This document shows positions 26,636 to 35,896 of a stretch of 64,000 bases of DNA, piece after piece. The stretch covers positions 1-64,000 of the forward strand of contig NZ_NGKA01000008.1 in assembly GCF_003987645.1 (NCBI RefSeq), read 5' to 3'. The position numbers were made by a program, and so were the translations under genes. How positions within the stretch are numbered: the stretch's first letter is position 1; each line of letters opens with the position of its first letter. The DNA comes from Vagococcus elongatus (GTDB lineage Bacteria > Bacillota > Bacilli > Lactobacillales > Vagococcaceae). The notes beneath the pieces are model-generated. The model was given only the letters and a program-made list of their open reading frames with translations. It did no database searches and was not told where the DNA came from.

Positions 26636-27721
26636 ATGCAACCATATCTAAATCCAATAGCTAATTTTGATGCTAAAAACGATTATCAATTTACGTATTT
26701 GTATCTTGGATCTAGTCGGGTATTAAAAAACGAAGTAAAGATTAGGGAAGCTAAGGATGGCTCTGATCCAATATATAGTCGCATATCGACTAAGTTTGAC
26801 AAAAGTCACATCGTTCCAAAGGGATCTTTGGAGAACGGGAAAACGTATTGGGCTAGTATTAGAGTAGAAGTAGATGGTGAGTTTACGGAATGGTCTCCAG
26901 AGGTTTCGTTTTTATGTTTAGCCACTCCATCATTGAAGTTTGATAGTTTAGACAATGAGAACTATATTTTTAATGATGATATTATGATGCAGGTCATATA
27001 TCGCCAGGAGCAAGGCGAACGCATCGAAACATTTCAATTTACATTACTAGATCAAAACAAACAGGCTATAACGAAGTATCCAGTTAGGATTCCAGATACT
27101 ACCACACCAAATGTTTTACAAGAAAGAATGACCAACCTAGTAAAAGGTAGGCTGTACTACGTAGGTATCAGACTTAGAACCAAAAATGGAATCAACCATT
27201 ATGAAGATCATGAGTTTATACCACAGTTTATAACACCAGCACTTGAGGGTATTGTCGTAGCTGAGGCGCAGCCAGAAAATGGACAGGTTTTAGTTCAGTC
27301 TTACTTGAAACAACTTCTTGGAACGCAGGTTAAGCCATCTGTTCCTGGAATGGATATAGCGAATGACGTGGCTTACAGTTACTGGAAAGATGAATGGATT
27401 ATAATTCCAAAAGAAAAACCTTTGATGTATACAAGGTTAGGAATGGCAAAGGCCAGTGACTGGGTGGCAAAGGTTTGGTGCGAAAATATCCCTAATGGAG
27501 TAATGTTAGACTTCGCAAAAGAAGACAATGGTCATCCTCATATAAAATTCATAAAGCATGATGACTATATTACTTGTGAGAAGGAGCTTGGAGGAATTAA
27601 GTCTCGAACAAAATCAAATACTATCAAAAATCTTAAGCTTGGAAAATTCTACCTTTATATAAAGGTAATTGAGTACAGAGTTCAGATGACAATAGTACCT
27701 TATGAGGTGGATGAAATATGA
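26636..27721 (+). CDS. Distal tail protein with FN3-like modules, 361 aa
   Basis: First gene after the tape measure. Residues ~15-115 look like an FN3 module (KTYWASIRVEVDGEFTEWSPEVSF) and ~120-210 like a second (LYYVGIRLRTKNG). The C-terminal ~150 residues resemble a jelly-roll sugar-binding or concanavalin-like fold. The stop overlaps the next ATG. Distal tail or baseplate-collar function is inferred from position. Confidence 0.6.
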   Translation: MQPYLNPIANFDAKNDYQFTYLYLGSSRVLKNEVKIREAKDGSDPIYSRISTKFDKSHIVPKGSLENGKTYWASIRVEVDGEFTEWSPEVSFLCLATPSLKFDSLDNENYIFNDDIMMQVIYRQEQGERIETFQFTLLDQNKQAITKYPVRIPDTTTPNVLQERMTNLVKGRLYYVGIRLRTKNGINHYEDHEFIPQFITPALEGIVVAEAQPENGQVLVQSYLKQLLGTQVKPSVPGMDIANDVAYSYWKDEWIIIPKEKPLMYTRLGMAKASDWVAKVWCENIPNGVMLDFAKEDNGHPHIKFIKHDDYITCEKELGGIKSRTKSNTIKNLKLGKFYLYIKVIEYRVQMTIVPYEVDEI

Positions 27722-28683
27722 TTATAGATTACAATTATTTCGGGGTAGGACTTCATGGAAATGTATTTGATACGGCAATTTCTACAGCTGAGCTTGACGA
27801 AGTCACGATGGGAGCTGGTCTATGGGACGAGTTATTTATCAGTGTTGACACTAAGATAGGTCAAGAAATGCTAAAACCTAAGCATTGGCAGCTAAAAACT
27901 ATCATGGATGCTAAATTCAAAGGAAGTTTGGAGGCTGGATCACTTGGAGCAGATGGACATGTCGTAACTAAGATACAGTTATATAGAAGGGATATAAACA
28001 AGACGAACGAGTGGCTTCTCGTTGGTATGTGGGATTATGATGAAGACTTTAACGTCTACTCATTCGTGGATAGATTGGCCGAGAATCAAGCAAACTACGA
28101 GTACGCGATCTTGCCAGTAGCTGACAAAATACTTGGAGATTTGACTCAGACTAACAAGTCTGTACGCGTAGAGTATGATGGGGTGTTTATATCAGATCTT
28201 CAAAATAACTTCAAAGTTGAGTACGATCTCAAGAAAGACACTGTGACACATGTTAAGAATTATTCAGAAATGCAAACTTTAAATGGAAGATACCCTATTG
28301 TTGTATCTGGAAACCAAAACTATAGAACTAGCAGTATGAGCTTCTTACCATTAACTGATGAGCAGATTAACTCAAGAGGAACAAAGATAAACGGTAGAAG
28401 TGAAAGAGAGTTGAGAGAGAGTATAGTTAATTTCCTTCAAAAAGGTGGAGCTAAGGTTATCAGAAATAGCAATGGTGATATGACAGTTGCTGCTGTGCAT
28501 TCTGTTACCGAAACACCAAGAGAGGGAAATCTAGAAGATCTTTCTGATATTTCTTTTAACTATGTAGAAATCGGAGAACTGGAATATGAAACAATGTCCA
28601 AAGGTGGATTAATTGGATCAGCTGGTAAGTCTAAGTATACATTCGATGAAGATGGGGAAATAATTTGGAACAATGGAGGATAA
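27718..28683 (+). CDS. Putative distal tail (Dit-like) protein, 321 aa
   Basis: Coupled by a 4-nt overlap to the upstream gene and 3 nt ahead of the hub gene. Beta-rich sequence with a repeated two-domain feel: the pattern LYRRDINKTNEWLLVGMWDYDED followed by a strand-rich C-terminal half. Gene order (tape measure, distal tail, hub) supports a Dit-type ring that connects tube and baseplate. No enzymatic motif is visible. Confidence 0.55.
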   Translation: MIIDYNYFGVGLHGNVFDTAISTAELDEVTMGAGLWDELFISVDTKIGQEMLKPKHWQLKTIMDAKFKGSLEAGSLGADGHVVTKIQLYRRDINKTNEWLLVGMWDYDEDFNVYSFVDRLAENQANYEYAILPVADKILGDLTQTNKSVRVEYDGVFISDLQNNFKVEYDLKKDTVTHVKNYSEMQTLNGRYPIVVSGNQNYRTSSMSFLPLTDEQINSRGTKINGRSERELRESIVNFLQKGGAKVIRNSNGDMTVAAVHSVTETPREGNLEDLSDISFNYVEIGELEYETMSKGGLIGSAGKSKYTFDEDGEIIWNNGG

Positions 28684-28686
28684 TAC

Positions 28687-30804
28687 ATGAGCATGAGTCA
28701 CGACGAACCTGTACTATTAACAAAACAATATAAGGATCATACAATACCTAACGCTGTTGACAGTCTTAGGTATGAAGACCTTCCTTTTAATGCATATAGC
28801 GTGCACTCTCAGCCTATCAGAAACCTGGATGTTACAATCCAGGTTTTAGATGAGGCCACCGACACTGTATTGGAGACGGTATCTGGAAGGTGTGAAAGTG
28901 GAAACATAAGAGTAGAGAGCTCTTCATTAATTAGGAGAACTGGAAGTTTAGAGGTTCAATTTGATCCAGACTTCTTTCCTTCTGCAAGCAGCCTAGTATG
29001 GTTTGGAAGGATTTTTAGAGTATATGTAGGTATAAAAGATCTAAGTATGATTGATCATACAGTTAACTTCTTGCTTGGTACGTTTTATGCTGATAAAGCT
29101 GGAGTGTCTGTAGATGCTGCTACATCGAGTATAACAATTGGACTTGAGGATAAAATGGGAAGATTCGAGAGCGACGAGCTTGAGAACATGATTAAAATCT
29201 CTCCAGGAACGCCTATATCAGAAACCATTAGAAAAGTAATGGAGGATCTTGGCGAAACAAAATTTGGGTATATCCAGGAAAGCCTGCCATCTGAAACGGT
29301 TCCTTATACTATGGAATTTGGTATAGGGGAAGAAAAGATCGAGATAATTAGCAAGCTAAGAGATATGTATATGGACTATACATGTGGCTATAATACAAAA
29401 GGAGAATTTGAGTTTTACAAAATATCTGTACAAAAGGAAACTGAGTTTGAGCATCCAAAATGGTCATTTTCGAATGATGCGATAGATGGAAAAGACTTGA
29501 TGATAGAGTTCAAAGAGGATTACGTATTAAAAGACATAAGGAACAGAGTTCTTGTTGTCGGTGAAATGAGCGATAAAACTGGCATTACAGCCAATGGAGA
29601 AGTGAGGATAACTGATGCGAAGAATCCGTTTAATGTTGATGCTATAGGAACAAGAACTAAGGTTATCACAGAGTCTAAGTATGTCACAGATGATCAGTGT
29701 TACTCTAGAGCAAAATTTGAAATATGGAAAGTATCTAACTTCCAGGAGAAATGTGAAATATCTGCCGTTCCTATATATCTATTAGATGTTAACGATATTA
29801 TAGAGGTTCCAAACCCTATAACTGGTGTTAAATCAAGGTATTTAATAGACAGCTTTTCACTAGATCTAAAAGTAGATGGAAAAATGAGTATCTCAGCTCA
29901 TAAACTATATTATACTGGCGTAGAGTACGGAGAAGCGTTCAAACCTCTTGTCAATGCCTTTATGGTAGGTATTAATAATTATGGCTGGTTATCTCTTGCG
30001 GAAGAGAGAATTAAAGATGTGTTTAATATTAGCGGAAGTGGGAATGCTACTATTGTAGTTAGGTTTGTGGATATGGAGCTTGGAGGAGAGCAAGCCAGTG
30101 TTACTTCTTACGGAACAACTAAAAATCAAACACTTCAAATAGATTTAGCAGACTTTAGCAAGCTTGACTTTGAAAGCGAAAGTGGAGCAAACGGAAGAAG
30201 TGAGGCTGATTATGCAGACAGAGTTTTAGGACATGAAATGTTTCATGCCGTTACGAACGATTACCTTGGCCATGATACGATGTTAGATATACCTATATGG
30301 TTTAAAGAAGGGTTTGCAGAGTTTTTACATGGTGGAAAAGATCGATATAAATTAGCATATCCAAAGGTCGAAAAGTCCAAGAAAAAAAGTCAACTAATCG
30401 AATTAGCTGAAAAACAATTGAATGGATTGTTTGAGGGATCAAGCGAAGATTATGTGGCAGCGTATCTAATAGCTATCGCAATTTATAATTTGTGTGATAG
30501 TAAAATGTGGAGTGGAATCATTACTAATCTTAGAGGCATTAAGAATCCAGGAATAAACTTCTTGTATAAGCTTCTACCGATTGCTGACGATAACGACAAA
30601 GTTAAATCATTGGTTATGAATGAGATAAGAACAATGGATAAGGTTTGGAATCTACTAGATGATGAGTCGGATAAAGATACTATGTCTGTTGGGGGTGTAC
30701 ATTTTATGAATCTATATGGAGTTCCGCTAACTGCAGAAACAGTGTTTAATAATTCTAATGCCACAACAGATTCCATCGGATTTAAAATAAAAAAAGATAA
30801 TTAA
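28687..30804 (+). CDS. Tail hub protein (YomG/DUF5048-like) fused to a gluzincin metalloprotease domain, 705 aa
   Basis: Residues ~1-410 have the strand pattern of tail-hub proteins (SGNIRVESSSLIRRTGSLEV; GTFYADKAGV; ITIGLEDKMGRFE; a long central domain ending in YLLDVNDIIEVPNP) and look related to the SPbeta YomG/DUF5048 group. The C-terminal ~270 residues contain HEMFH (His516, Glu517, His520) and, 21 residues on, WFKEGFAEF with Glu541, the arrangement of peptidase-MA-like gluzincins (HExxH plus a downstream Glu). So the hub probably carries an active zinc protease where many phages carry a muralytic domain. Possible targets are host surface proteins or virion precursors. Confidence 0.75.
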   Translation: MSMSHDEPVLLTKQYKDHTIPNAVDSLRYEDLPFNAYSVHSQPIRNLDVTIQVLDEATDTVLETVSGRCESGNIRVESSSLIRRTGSLEVQFDPDFFPSASSLVWFGRIFRVYVGIKDLSMIDHTVNFLLGTFYADKAGVSVDAATSSITIGLEDKMGRFESDELENMIKISPGTPISETIRKVMEDLGETKFGYIQESLPSETVPYTMEFGIGEEKIEIISKLRDMYMDYTCGYNTKGEFEFYKISVQKETEFEHPKWSFSNDAIDGKDLMIEFKEDYVLKDIRNRVLVVGEMSDKTGITANGEVRITDAKNPFNVDAIGTRTKVITESKYVTDDQCYSRAKFEIWKVSNFQEKCEISAVPIYLLDVNDIIEVPNPITGVKSRYLIDSFSLDLKVDGKMSISAHKLYYTGVEYGEAFKPLVNAFMVGINNYGWLSLAEERIKDVFNISGSGNATIVVRFVDMELGGEQASVTSYGTTKNQTLQIDLADFSKLDFESESGANGRSEADYADRVLGHEMFHAVTNDYLGHDTMLDIPIWFKEGFAEFLHGGKDRYKLAYPKVEKSKKKSQLIELAEKQLNGLFEGSSEDYVAAYLIAIAIYNLCDSKMWSGIITNLRGIKNPGINFLYKLLPIADDNDKVKSLVMNEIRTMDKVWNLLDDESDKDTMSVGGVHFMNLYGVPLTAETVFNNSNATTDSIGFKIKKDN

Positions 30805-30805
30805 G

Positions 30806-30843
30806 ACATAAGTATTTACAACAGGAACATTCGGTGATATAAT
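30806..30843 (+). promoter_or_regulatory. Promoter with embedded operator copy 3, for the distal fibre/lysis genes
   Basis: ACATAAGTATTTACAAC (30806-30822) supplies -35 TTTACA (30815-30820); a 17-bp spacer leads to a perfect -10 TATAAT (30838-30843). It drives 30874 onward, including holin and endolysin, giving the lysis genes a promoter separate from the tape-measure transcript. Confidence 0.85.
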
Positions 30844-30873
30844 TAATTAGAGAGTTAAGTAAGGAGAGTTAAC

Positions 30874-31593
30874 ATGGTAAGTAGAAGCAAGTTTCCAGAG
30901 GGTGTCGATGAGTTTACAGAGCTTTTCGATCTACCTTATGACAAATTAAAGTCAGCTCAAAGATTGACTCAGCTTAAGATTCAACCTAAGTTGACGAATG
31001 ACGAGCAAAACGAGTTAGCTACACTTTCTGCAGAATTAGAGGAATATATGATTACTCCAGAAGTGTGGAACAAGTTTGCCGACTCTTTGGTGGCAGTTGA
31101 ACAGTTCTTTTATGATAATGTTCAAGGGTTCATTGAGGACAAGCAAAAAATCTGGGACTCTTATATCAAGCAGTTTCTATTTGTCGGAGTTTGGACTACA
31201 GGAAAGTCTTATAAATTCCAAAATATGGTAATTGGTGATAATGGAGATCTATTTTTATGCAGCAAGGATCATGTATCTAATGATTCTAACAAGCCTACAA
31301 AATCAGATATGTGGGTTAGAATATCTTCGAAAGGAGATACTGGAGCGATTGGTTTAAACGCATTCTACAAAGGTGACTGGAATGAAGCCACTACCTATAA
31401 AATAGGTGATGCAGTAAGTCATGAGAGAGAGAACTGGTTAAAACCTCTAGTCTATATCTCAAAAAAAGATAATAACGTTGGTGTAAACCCTCAAACTAAT
31501 GGTGAGAGTTGGATGTTATATTCTGAAACATATGTTGGAGATAGTAGGCCAAAAGGAGCAGGTGCAGGATTGCACTTTATCAAAGAATTGTAG
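30874..31593 (+). CDS. Tail protein with two CBM5/12-like chitin-binding-type modules, 239 aa
   Basis: N-terminal ~100 residues helical. Two similar aromatic-rich modules follow, ~108-150 (VGVWTTGKSYKFQNMV ... MWVRI) and ~163-213 (YKGDWNEATTYKIGDAVSH ... SWMLY), separated by a collagen-like KGDTGAIG. The W-x-x-x-x-x-Y-x-x-x-x-x-V pattern is that of CBM5/12 domains, common in phage baseplates for binding cell-wall sugar. First gene of the 30806 promoter, after AAGGAGAG. Confidence 0.7.
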   Translation: MVSRSKFPEGVDEFTELFDLPYDKLKSAQRLTQLKIQPKLTNDEQNELATLSAELEEYMITPEVWNKFADSLVAVEQFFYDNVQGFIEDKQKIWDSYIKQFLFVGVWTTGKSYKFQNMVIGDNGDLFLCSKDHVSNDSNKPTKSDMWVRISSKGDTGAIGLNAFYKGDWNEATTYKIGDAVSHERENWLKPLVYISKKDNNVGVNPQTNGESWMLYSETYVGDSRPKGAGAGLHFIKEL

Positions 31594-31604
31594 GAGTGAA
31601 TTAA

Positions 31605-32000
31605 ATGAATAATTCAGAGGCACAAAAGGTGTTACTCCAGGCGATGCAAGATATCGTAGATGCAACAATTTCTAAAGTTTCAACGACTAACTCAGTTATT
31701 GGCGCGGTCGTTGAAATGCCGAAAGGCTATGATATCAAAGTTGAGATTAATGGACAGCTTCACGAATGCTTACTACCAGAAAATCTGCACTCATGGATTC
31801 AAAAGGATGACATTGTTATCATCCAGGACTTGTATAATGATGGTAGAAAAATGGTTGTAACTGGCAAAACTGGAGCTATTCAAAGATCTCCTTCATTAGT
31901 TTTCTCGAATGAAGAGTCTGGAAAGTTAGTTAGCGGTGTAGATGGGGCATTTGAAAATGGGAAACGCCTGGACGCTAATCTTACTGTAGAAGGAGAGTAA
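31605..32000 (+). CDS. Baseplate-region protein, 131 aa
   Basis: Small protein with a central beta-barrel-like region (VIGAVVEMPKGYDIKVEING; DDIVIIQDLYNDGRKMVVTGKTG) of OB-fold character and an N-terminal helix. It sits between a CBM-bearing tail protein and a fibre, with AGGAGTGAATTAA upstream. Compact OB-type proteins occur at the tips of tails, but no confident family match is possible. Confidence 0.55.
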   Translation: MNNSEAQKVLLQAMQDIVDATISKVSTTNSVIGAVVEMPKGYDIKVEINGQLHECLLPENLHSWIQKDDIVIIQDLYNDGRKMVVTGKTGAIQRSPSLVFSNEESGKLVSGVDGAFENGKRLDANLTVEGE

Positions 32001-32003
32001 TAA

Positions 32004-33320
32004 ATGGTTAACATTAAAAATGCAGCATACGACGTTACTGGAAAAGTTGAACAAGAAGACGTCAGATATCATTTCCAAACAAACGCAGGTATGCTAACAG
32101 TTCTCGATGAGAAGAATGAAATCGTCGGCAATCTATCAGACCTATTAATGAAGGGTATTCCATTAGATGGCGTAGATTATAAGACTTTAAAGCTAAAAGG
32201 ATTGTATGGTATTACTAATATCAAAGGTATAGATCCTGGGTTGAAAATAGAGGTTAATAAAATGAGCCTTTTATCAGTCACTCCTTATGGAGAAATCAAC
32301 AATCCAAAAATTGTGGTCTATAAATTAATCACATCTGATGGACGAGTTTTTGACAATGTAATGAATGACGGAAAAGAAGTCGGATGGACATCTGGCGGGA
32401 AAGAGTTAGAAGCTACGTTGACAGAAATCAAAAATGTAACTGGTAGTATCGATGATTTAAAGACTACTAACAAAGATAGTTTAGCATCGGCAATAAATGA
32501 AGTTCATGATGCCTCTAGGAAAAATAAAGAAGCTCTCAAAAAGCACGAAGAGGACTACGCGGAGTTTAAAAAGCACAATCATGATGATCATTACATAAAG
32601 CGATCTGGTGGTAATATCAAAGGAACCATAAGTATTGATAATAACGTTGATGTAAATGCCAAAAATGCTAGAAATGAAGAGGTTCGAGTAGCACATGTTT
32701 CAGCAACAGATCTTTTTAGTTTAGGTAATAAGAAGCTTGGACTTGATTTACTTGGTAATGGAGACTTTAAATACAATGGAAAAAAAGTTTGGACTGAGGT
32801 CAATCATGGAAAAGATAGCGGTTTAGATGCCGATAAAATCGGTGGTGTAAGCTATAAAAAAATACCGATACTCGATAGTTCTAATACGTTTGAGGAAAAT
32901 ATCACTATTAAGAAGTCTTTAATTGCCAAGGATTTTAAGCTTGGAGAAAAGGCTAATATCTCAGCAGATGACAATGGTCGAATCACAATTAAAACAGGCG
33001 GCCTTAATACTGTGGCGTTTGAAACAAATGGACAGATGACAGCAATGAATCATATTCTAATGAATGCCAAGAACAACGAAGTTGGCTTTAAGTTAGCATT
33101 AGATAATGACGAAGTTGGTAAAGGTATGGGATTCTATAGAAACGGTGGAAGTAGGTATCTTGGTGTTTACAATTGGAGTAAAGGTAAGCGACTTGCGTAT
33201 TTTAGCGACACCGATGAAAGACTCTATCTCGATCAATCTATTTCTATTCAAGGAAGAAAACTATATTTACAAAGTGGTCAGCCACCAGTCGGTAAGGCTG
33301 GAGATATCTGGATTAAGTAA
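32004..33320 (+). CDS. Tail fibre protein, 438 aa
   Basis: Fibre-like build. The N-terminal ~130 residues are beta-rich, with a strand pattern (TLKLKGLYGITNIKGIDPG) seen in upper baseplate proteins. A short coiled coil covers ~140-190 and leads into a histidine-rich HNHDDHYI motif near 193, a metal-binding turn common in fibre shafts. The C-terminal region resembles repeated tail-fibre shaft and head modules (GNIKGTISIDNNVD; GDFKYNGKKVWTEVNHG; KAGDIWIK end). Confidence 0.7.
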   Translation: MVNIKNAAYDVTGKVEQEDVRYHFQTNAGMLTVLDEKNEIVGNLSDLLMKGIPLDGVDYKTLKLKGLYGITNIKGIDPGLKIEVNKMSLLSVTPYGEINNPKIVVYKLITSDGRVFDNVMNDGKEVGWTSGGKELEATLTEIKNVTGSIDDLKTTNKDSLASAINEVHDASRKNKEALKKHEEDYAEFKKHNHDDHYIKRSGGNIKGTISIDNNVDVNAKNARNEEVRVAHVSATDLFSLGNKKLGLDLLGNGDFKYNGKKVWTEVNHGKDSGLDADKIGGVSYKKIPILDSSNTFEENITIKKSLIAKDFKLGEKANISADDNGRITIKTGGLNTVAFETNGQMTAMNHILMNAKNNEVGFKLALDNDEVGKGMGFYRNGGSRYLGVYNWSKGKRLAYFSDTDERLYLDQSISIQGRKLYLQSGQPPVGKAGDIWIK

Positions 33321-33332
33321 GGAGGTTGACTA

Positions 33333-33995
33333 ATGGCAGGTATTTATAGAAGTGATGGTAAGAAATGGCATGAAACCACCGACGTTTTTAGAAGTGACGG
33401 TAAAAGGTGGATTAAAGCAGAAGTTATGAGAAGTAACGGAAAAGGTTTTAGTAAGATAAGCGAGCAAAGATACGTTAAAACATTTGAGTGTACCTGGAGT
33501 CAAAGTTATGGTGGCTCTGGAACACAGAAACCAAACTGGCTTGGTGGCAATACAATTTGTCACCAAGGTCGATATGGAGCTCCTTATACGGCGGAATATG
33601 ATTGGGGTATTCAAAAATCCATGATTGGATTTGATCATGCGGCAATCAGAAGAGAGTTAGCTGGTGCCAGGATAGAAAAAGTTGAAGTATATCTTAGAAA
33701 TGAACATTTCTGGTACTTTGCTGGAGGATATTCCGTACTTGGTTATCATAACTCGGCAAGTAGGCCTAATACGTTTCAGTATACAAAAAACCAAGTTAGA
33801 AAAGATTACTACAAAGGTCGTGGAGAAGCTAAATGGTTAGTAATGCCGAATGAGCTTGGCAATTTATTAAGAGACAACAAGGCGAAAGGGTTAATACTCT
33901 ATGCGCCAACAACTATTCTAGATTATTATGGGTACTTTTATGGTGCGGGCGGTGGATCTAGTCGTCCGAAAATAAGAATCACCTATGTAAAATAA
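33333..33995 (+). CDS. Tail tip / receptor-binding candidate with a triple N-terminal repeat, 220 aa
   Basis: Begins with three ~14-residue repeats (YRSDGKKWHET, FRSDGKRWIKA, MRSNGKGFSKI), then an aromatic-rich beta domain of ~175 residues, including VEVYLRNEHFWYFAGGY and an ending KIRITYVK. Last fibre-type gene before the lysis cassette, in the position where many Gram-positive siphophages keep a receptor-binding or accessory tip protein. AAGGAGGTTGACTA precedes the ATG. Confidence 0.6.
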   Translation: MAGIYRSDGKKWHETTDVFRSDGKRWIKAEVMRSNGKGFSKISEQRYVKTFECTWSQSYGGSGTQKPNWLGGNTICHQGRYGAPYTAEYDWGIQKSMIGFDHAAIRRELAGARIEKVEVYLRNEHFWYFAGGYSVLGYHNSASRPNTFQYTKNQVRKDYYKGRGEAKWLVMPNELGNLLRDNKAKGLILYAPTTILDYYGYFYGAGGGSSRPKIRITYVK

Positions 33996-34016
33996 AAACA
34001 AAGGAGGAATTTGAAA

Positions 34017-34370
34017 ATGATTCAAATTCAAGAAGCAGTAGTAAATTTAGTAGTAGCAGGAGTTGTAGGTGTAATCACCTATGCAGCGCAACGTGTAGGA
34101 TCATATTTTAACGCTAAAGGAATTGACAAAAAACTTAATTCTAAGAGAGCGTCAATTGACATTGCAGTTAACGCGGTTGAGCAGATTGCTAAAAATGAAG
34201 GAATCGACAACAAGTTCGAAGAAGCTAAAGATCAAGCTATTGAGATTTTACGCGCCAATGGTCTTAAAATTTCAGAAGTAGAGCTTAACGCTATGATCGA
34301 GGACTCTGTTGCGGCAATGAAAAATGGATACGTAGCTGGTTTAAATAAAAACGAAATGGGGGTGGCATAA
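34017..34370 (+). CDS. Phage holin, LLH family, 118 aa
   Basis: ATG at 34017 chosen because AAAGGAGG is ideally spaced from it; the in-frame TTG six bases earlier is too close. One N-terminal hydrophobic segment (VVNLVVAGVVGVITYAAQ), then a basic KGIDKKLNSKR region and a helical soluble C terminus, the pattern of LLH-type holins. Placed two genes before the amidase, it is the best candidate for the lysis holin. Confidence 0.8.
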   Translation: MIQIQEAVVNLVVAGVVGVITYAAQRVGSYFNAKGIDKKLNSKRASIDIAVNAVEQIAKNEGIDNKFEEAKDQAIEILRANGLKISEVELNAMIEDSVAAMKNGYVAGLNKNEMGVA

Positions 34371-34371
34371 T

Positions 34372-34590
34372 ATGTTTGAAATTAATGACATCGTAACACC
34401 TGTCGACTTACAAAAGGTTTTAGATGACAAGTATCTATCACCTCGTAGCAAAGCTATCATCGAAGAAAGCAGCAATAAGGCAGTCGTTAATCAAATTCAA
34501 GATGGTTTAATCTATGTTAGTTATTTCAATACGGCTGGGGACGATCGTATTACACAGGTTTACAAACCAGAAGAATTAAAATTAGTCTAA
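34372..34590 (+). CDS. Small protein between holin and endolysin, 72 aa
   Basis: Overlap-tight gene (1-nt gap after the holin, GGGGGTGGCATAAT upstream). A KOW/SH3-like small beta protein is suggested by FEINDIVTPVDLQKV and LIYVSYFNTAGDDRITQVYKPEELKLV. Similar short proteins in lysis cassettes have no established role. Confidence 0.6.
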   Translation: MFEINDIVTPVDLQKVLDDKYLSPRSKAIIEESSNKAVVNQIQDGLIYVSYFNTAGDDRITQVYKPEELKLV

Positions 34591-34649
34591 GGGTATAAGG
34601 TGAAATAGGGAACTTCTTTCAAATAAAAATTCGAAAGAGGTAATATTGA

Positions 34650-35780
34650 ATGGCAAATTGGAATGGAGTTCCTTACAAAGCACAACTAGTAGCATCAAGT
34701 AAATGGGGTACAAAATGTCCCTACGCATTAAACGCAAAGAAAATCACAATCCACAACACGGATAATAGCGCTACAGCTCAAAATGAAGCAGATTATCATA
34801 ACGGAAACTGGAATGAAACATCGTTTCATATCGCTGTAGATGACGTTCAAGCAGTGCAGGTTATTCCTTTTAATCGTAATGCTTGGGCTTCTGGTGATGG
34901 TGGTAATGGGTACGGTAATAGAAACACGATTCATATTGAAATCTGTAAAAACTATGACCGAAACCGTAATACAACTAACTTACTTGCTGGACAACAATCT
35001 CAGTATGTAAAAGCAGAAGCAAATGCAGTGAAAATTGCTGCAGCAATTATGGTTCAAGAAGGAATTGCAGCTCATCCAGATAACGTTAAGCGTCACTATG
35101 ACTGGAACGGTAAATGGTGTCCTTCTAAGATTCTTAATGAAGGAAGATGGAACACGGTACGTGCTTTAATCGTTGCAGAAACTCAAAGATTGAGCGGAAA
35201 ACCTGTTACACCAGCACCAAAACCAACTGCTCCTAAACCTGTAGCACCGTCTACTGGATTAAAACGTGGAACGATTGCTAAATGGGCTACTCATTATCAA
35301 ACTGGTCAAAAAATCAGCCCGTTTGTAATTGGAAAAGCTTACAATATTATTCAAACTAAAAATGTAAGTCAATCTAAAAGTAAGAAAGCTTACCTAATGG
35401 CAGGGATTATGAGTTGGGTATTAGAGCAGGATCTTGTTGAATCTGGCATTAACATTGCAGCCAAACCGTCAACTCCAGCACCAAAACCAGCTGTAACTGA
35501 TCGTTGGATTTCTAAAAAGGGGACAGCAGTAATTACAACTCCAGTTGGAATTAAATTACGAGGAACATCTTCTGGAGATCATGCAAATCCAATTAATCTT
35601 GGTCAACTAGCCCTACTTCCAAAAGGTAGTTCAGTTGTTTATGACAAGATTCTTGTTCAAAAAAATGGACATGTTTGGGTTAGACAACCAAGAAGTGGCG
35701 GATATGGATGGATGCCAGTATCTGATACTAAAAATGGTGTTGCAACTGGCGGTTACTGGGTGTCTGGTGTTTCAATCTAG
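34650..35780 (+). CDS. Endolysin: N-acetylmuramoyl-L-alanine amidase with two SH3-type wall-binding domains, 376 aa
   Basis: Cleaves the amide bond between MurNAc and L-Ala. Residues ~10-175 form an Amidase_2/PGRP domain with zinc ligands in ITIHNTDN (His35), the NTIHIEI strand, and HYDWNGKWCPSKI. A Pro/Ala-rich linker (PAPKPTAPKPVAPS) leads to a first wall-binding module of ~65 residues (GTIAKWATHYQTGQ). A second linker and an SH3-type C-terminal domain follow (KLRGTSSGDH; HVWVRQPRSGGYGWMP). No signal peptide is seen, so export depends on the holin. Codon use is optimised. Confidence 0.92.
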   Translation: MANWNGVPYKAQLVASSKWGTKCPYALNAKKITIHNTDNSATAQNEADYHNGNWNETSFHIAVDDVQAVQVIPFNRNAWASGDGGNGYGNRNTIHIEICKNYDRNRNTTNLLAGQQSQYVKAEANAVKIAAAIMVQEGIAAHPDNVKRHYDWNGKWCPSKILNEGRWNTVRALIVAETQRLSGKPVTPAPKPTAPKPVAPSTGLKRGTIAKWATHYQTGQKISPFVIGKAYNIIQTKNVSQSKSKKAYLMAGIMSWVLEQDLVESGINIAAKPSTPAPKPAVTDRWISKKGTAVITTPVGIKLRGTSSGDHANPINLGQLALLPKGSSVVYDKILVQKNGHVWVRQPRSGGYGWMPVSDTKNGVATGGYWVSGVSI

Positions 35781-35799
35781 TTAAAAGCAAGTCTTCTAT

Positions 35800-35840
35800 A
35801 AGGGGGGTGGGTACCAATTTACCTTGACTCCCTCCTTTTT
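35800..35840 (+). terminator. Terminator at the end of the late operon
   Basis: AAGGGGGG (35800-35807) pairs with CCCTCC plus T's (35830-35840) with a G-U pair, leading into TTTTTAT. It marks the end of the lysis cassette. Confidence 0.65.
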
Positions 35841-35860
35841 ATACCTTCTATATTTTTGAA

Positions 35861-35877
35861 ACATAAGTATCTACATC
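35861..35877 (+). promoter_or_regulatory. Operator-like element copy 4
   Basis: ACATAAGTATCTACATC. TCTACA is a poor -35 and no -10 lies 17 bp away. It lies 20 bp upstream of the SOS-type promoter at 35897, so it could act as a second operator for that promoter. Confidence 0.55.
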
Positions 35878-35896
35878 ATTTTTTATCTTTGTTCTC

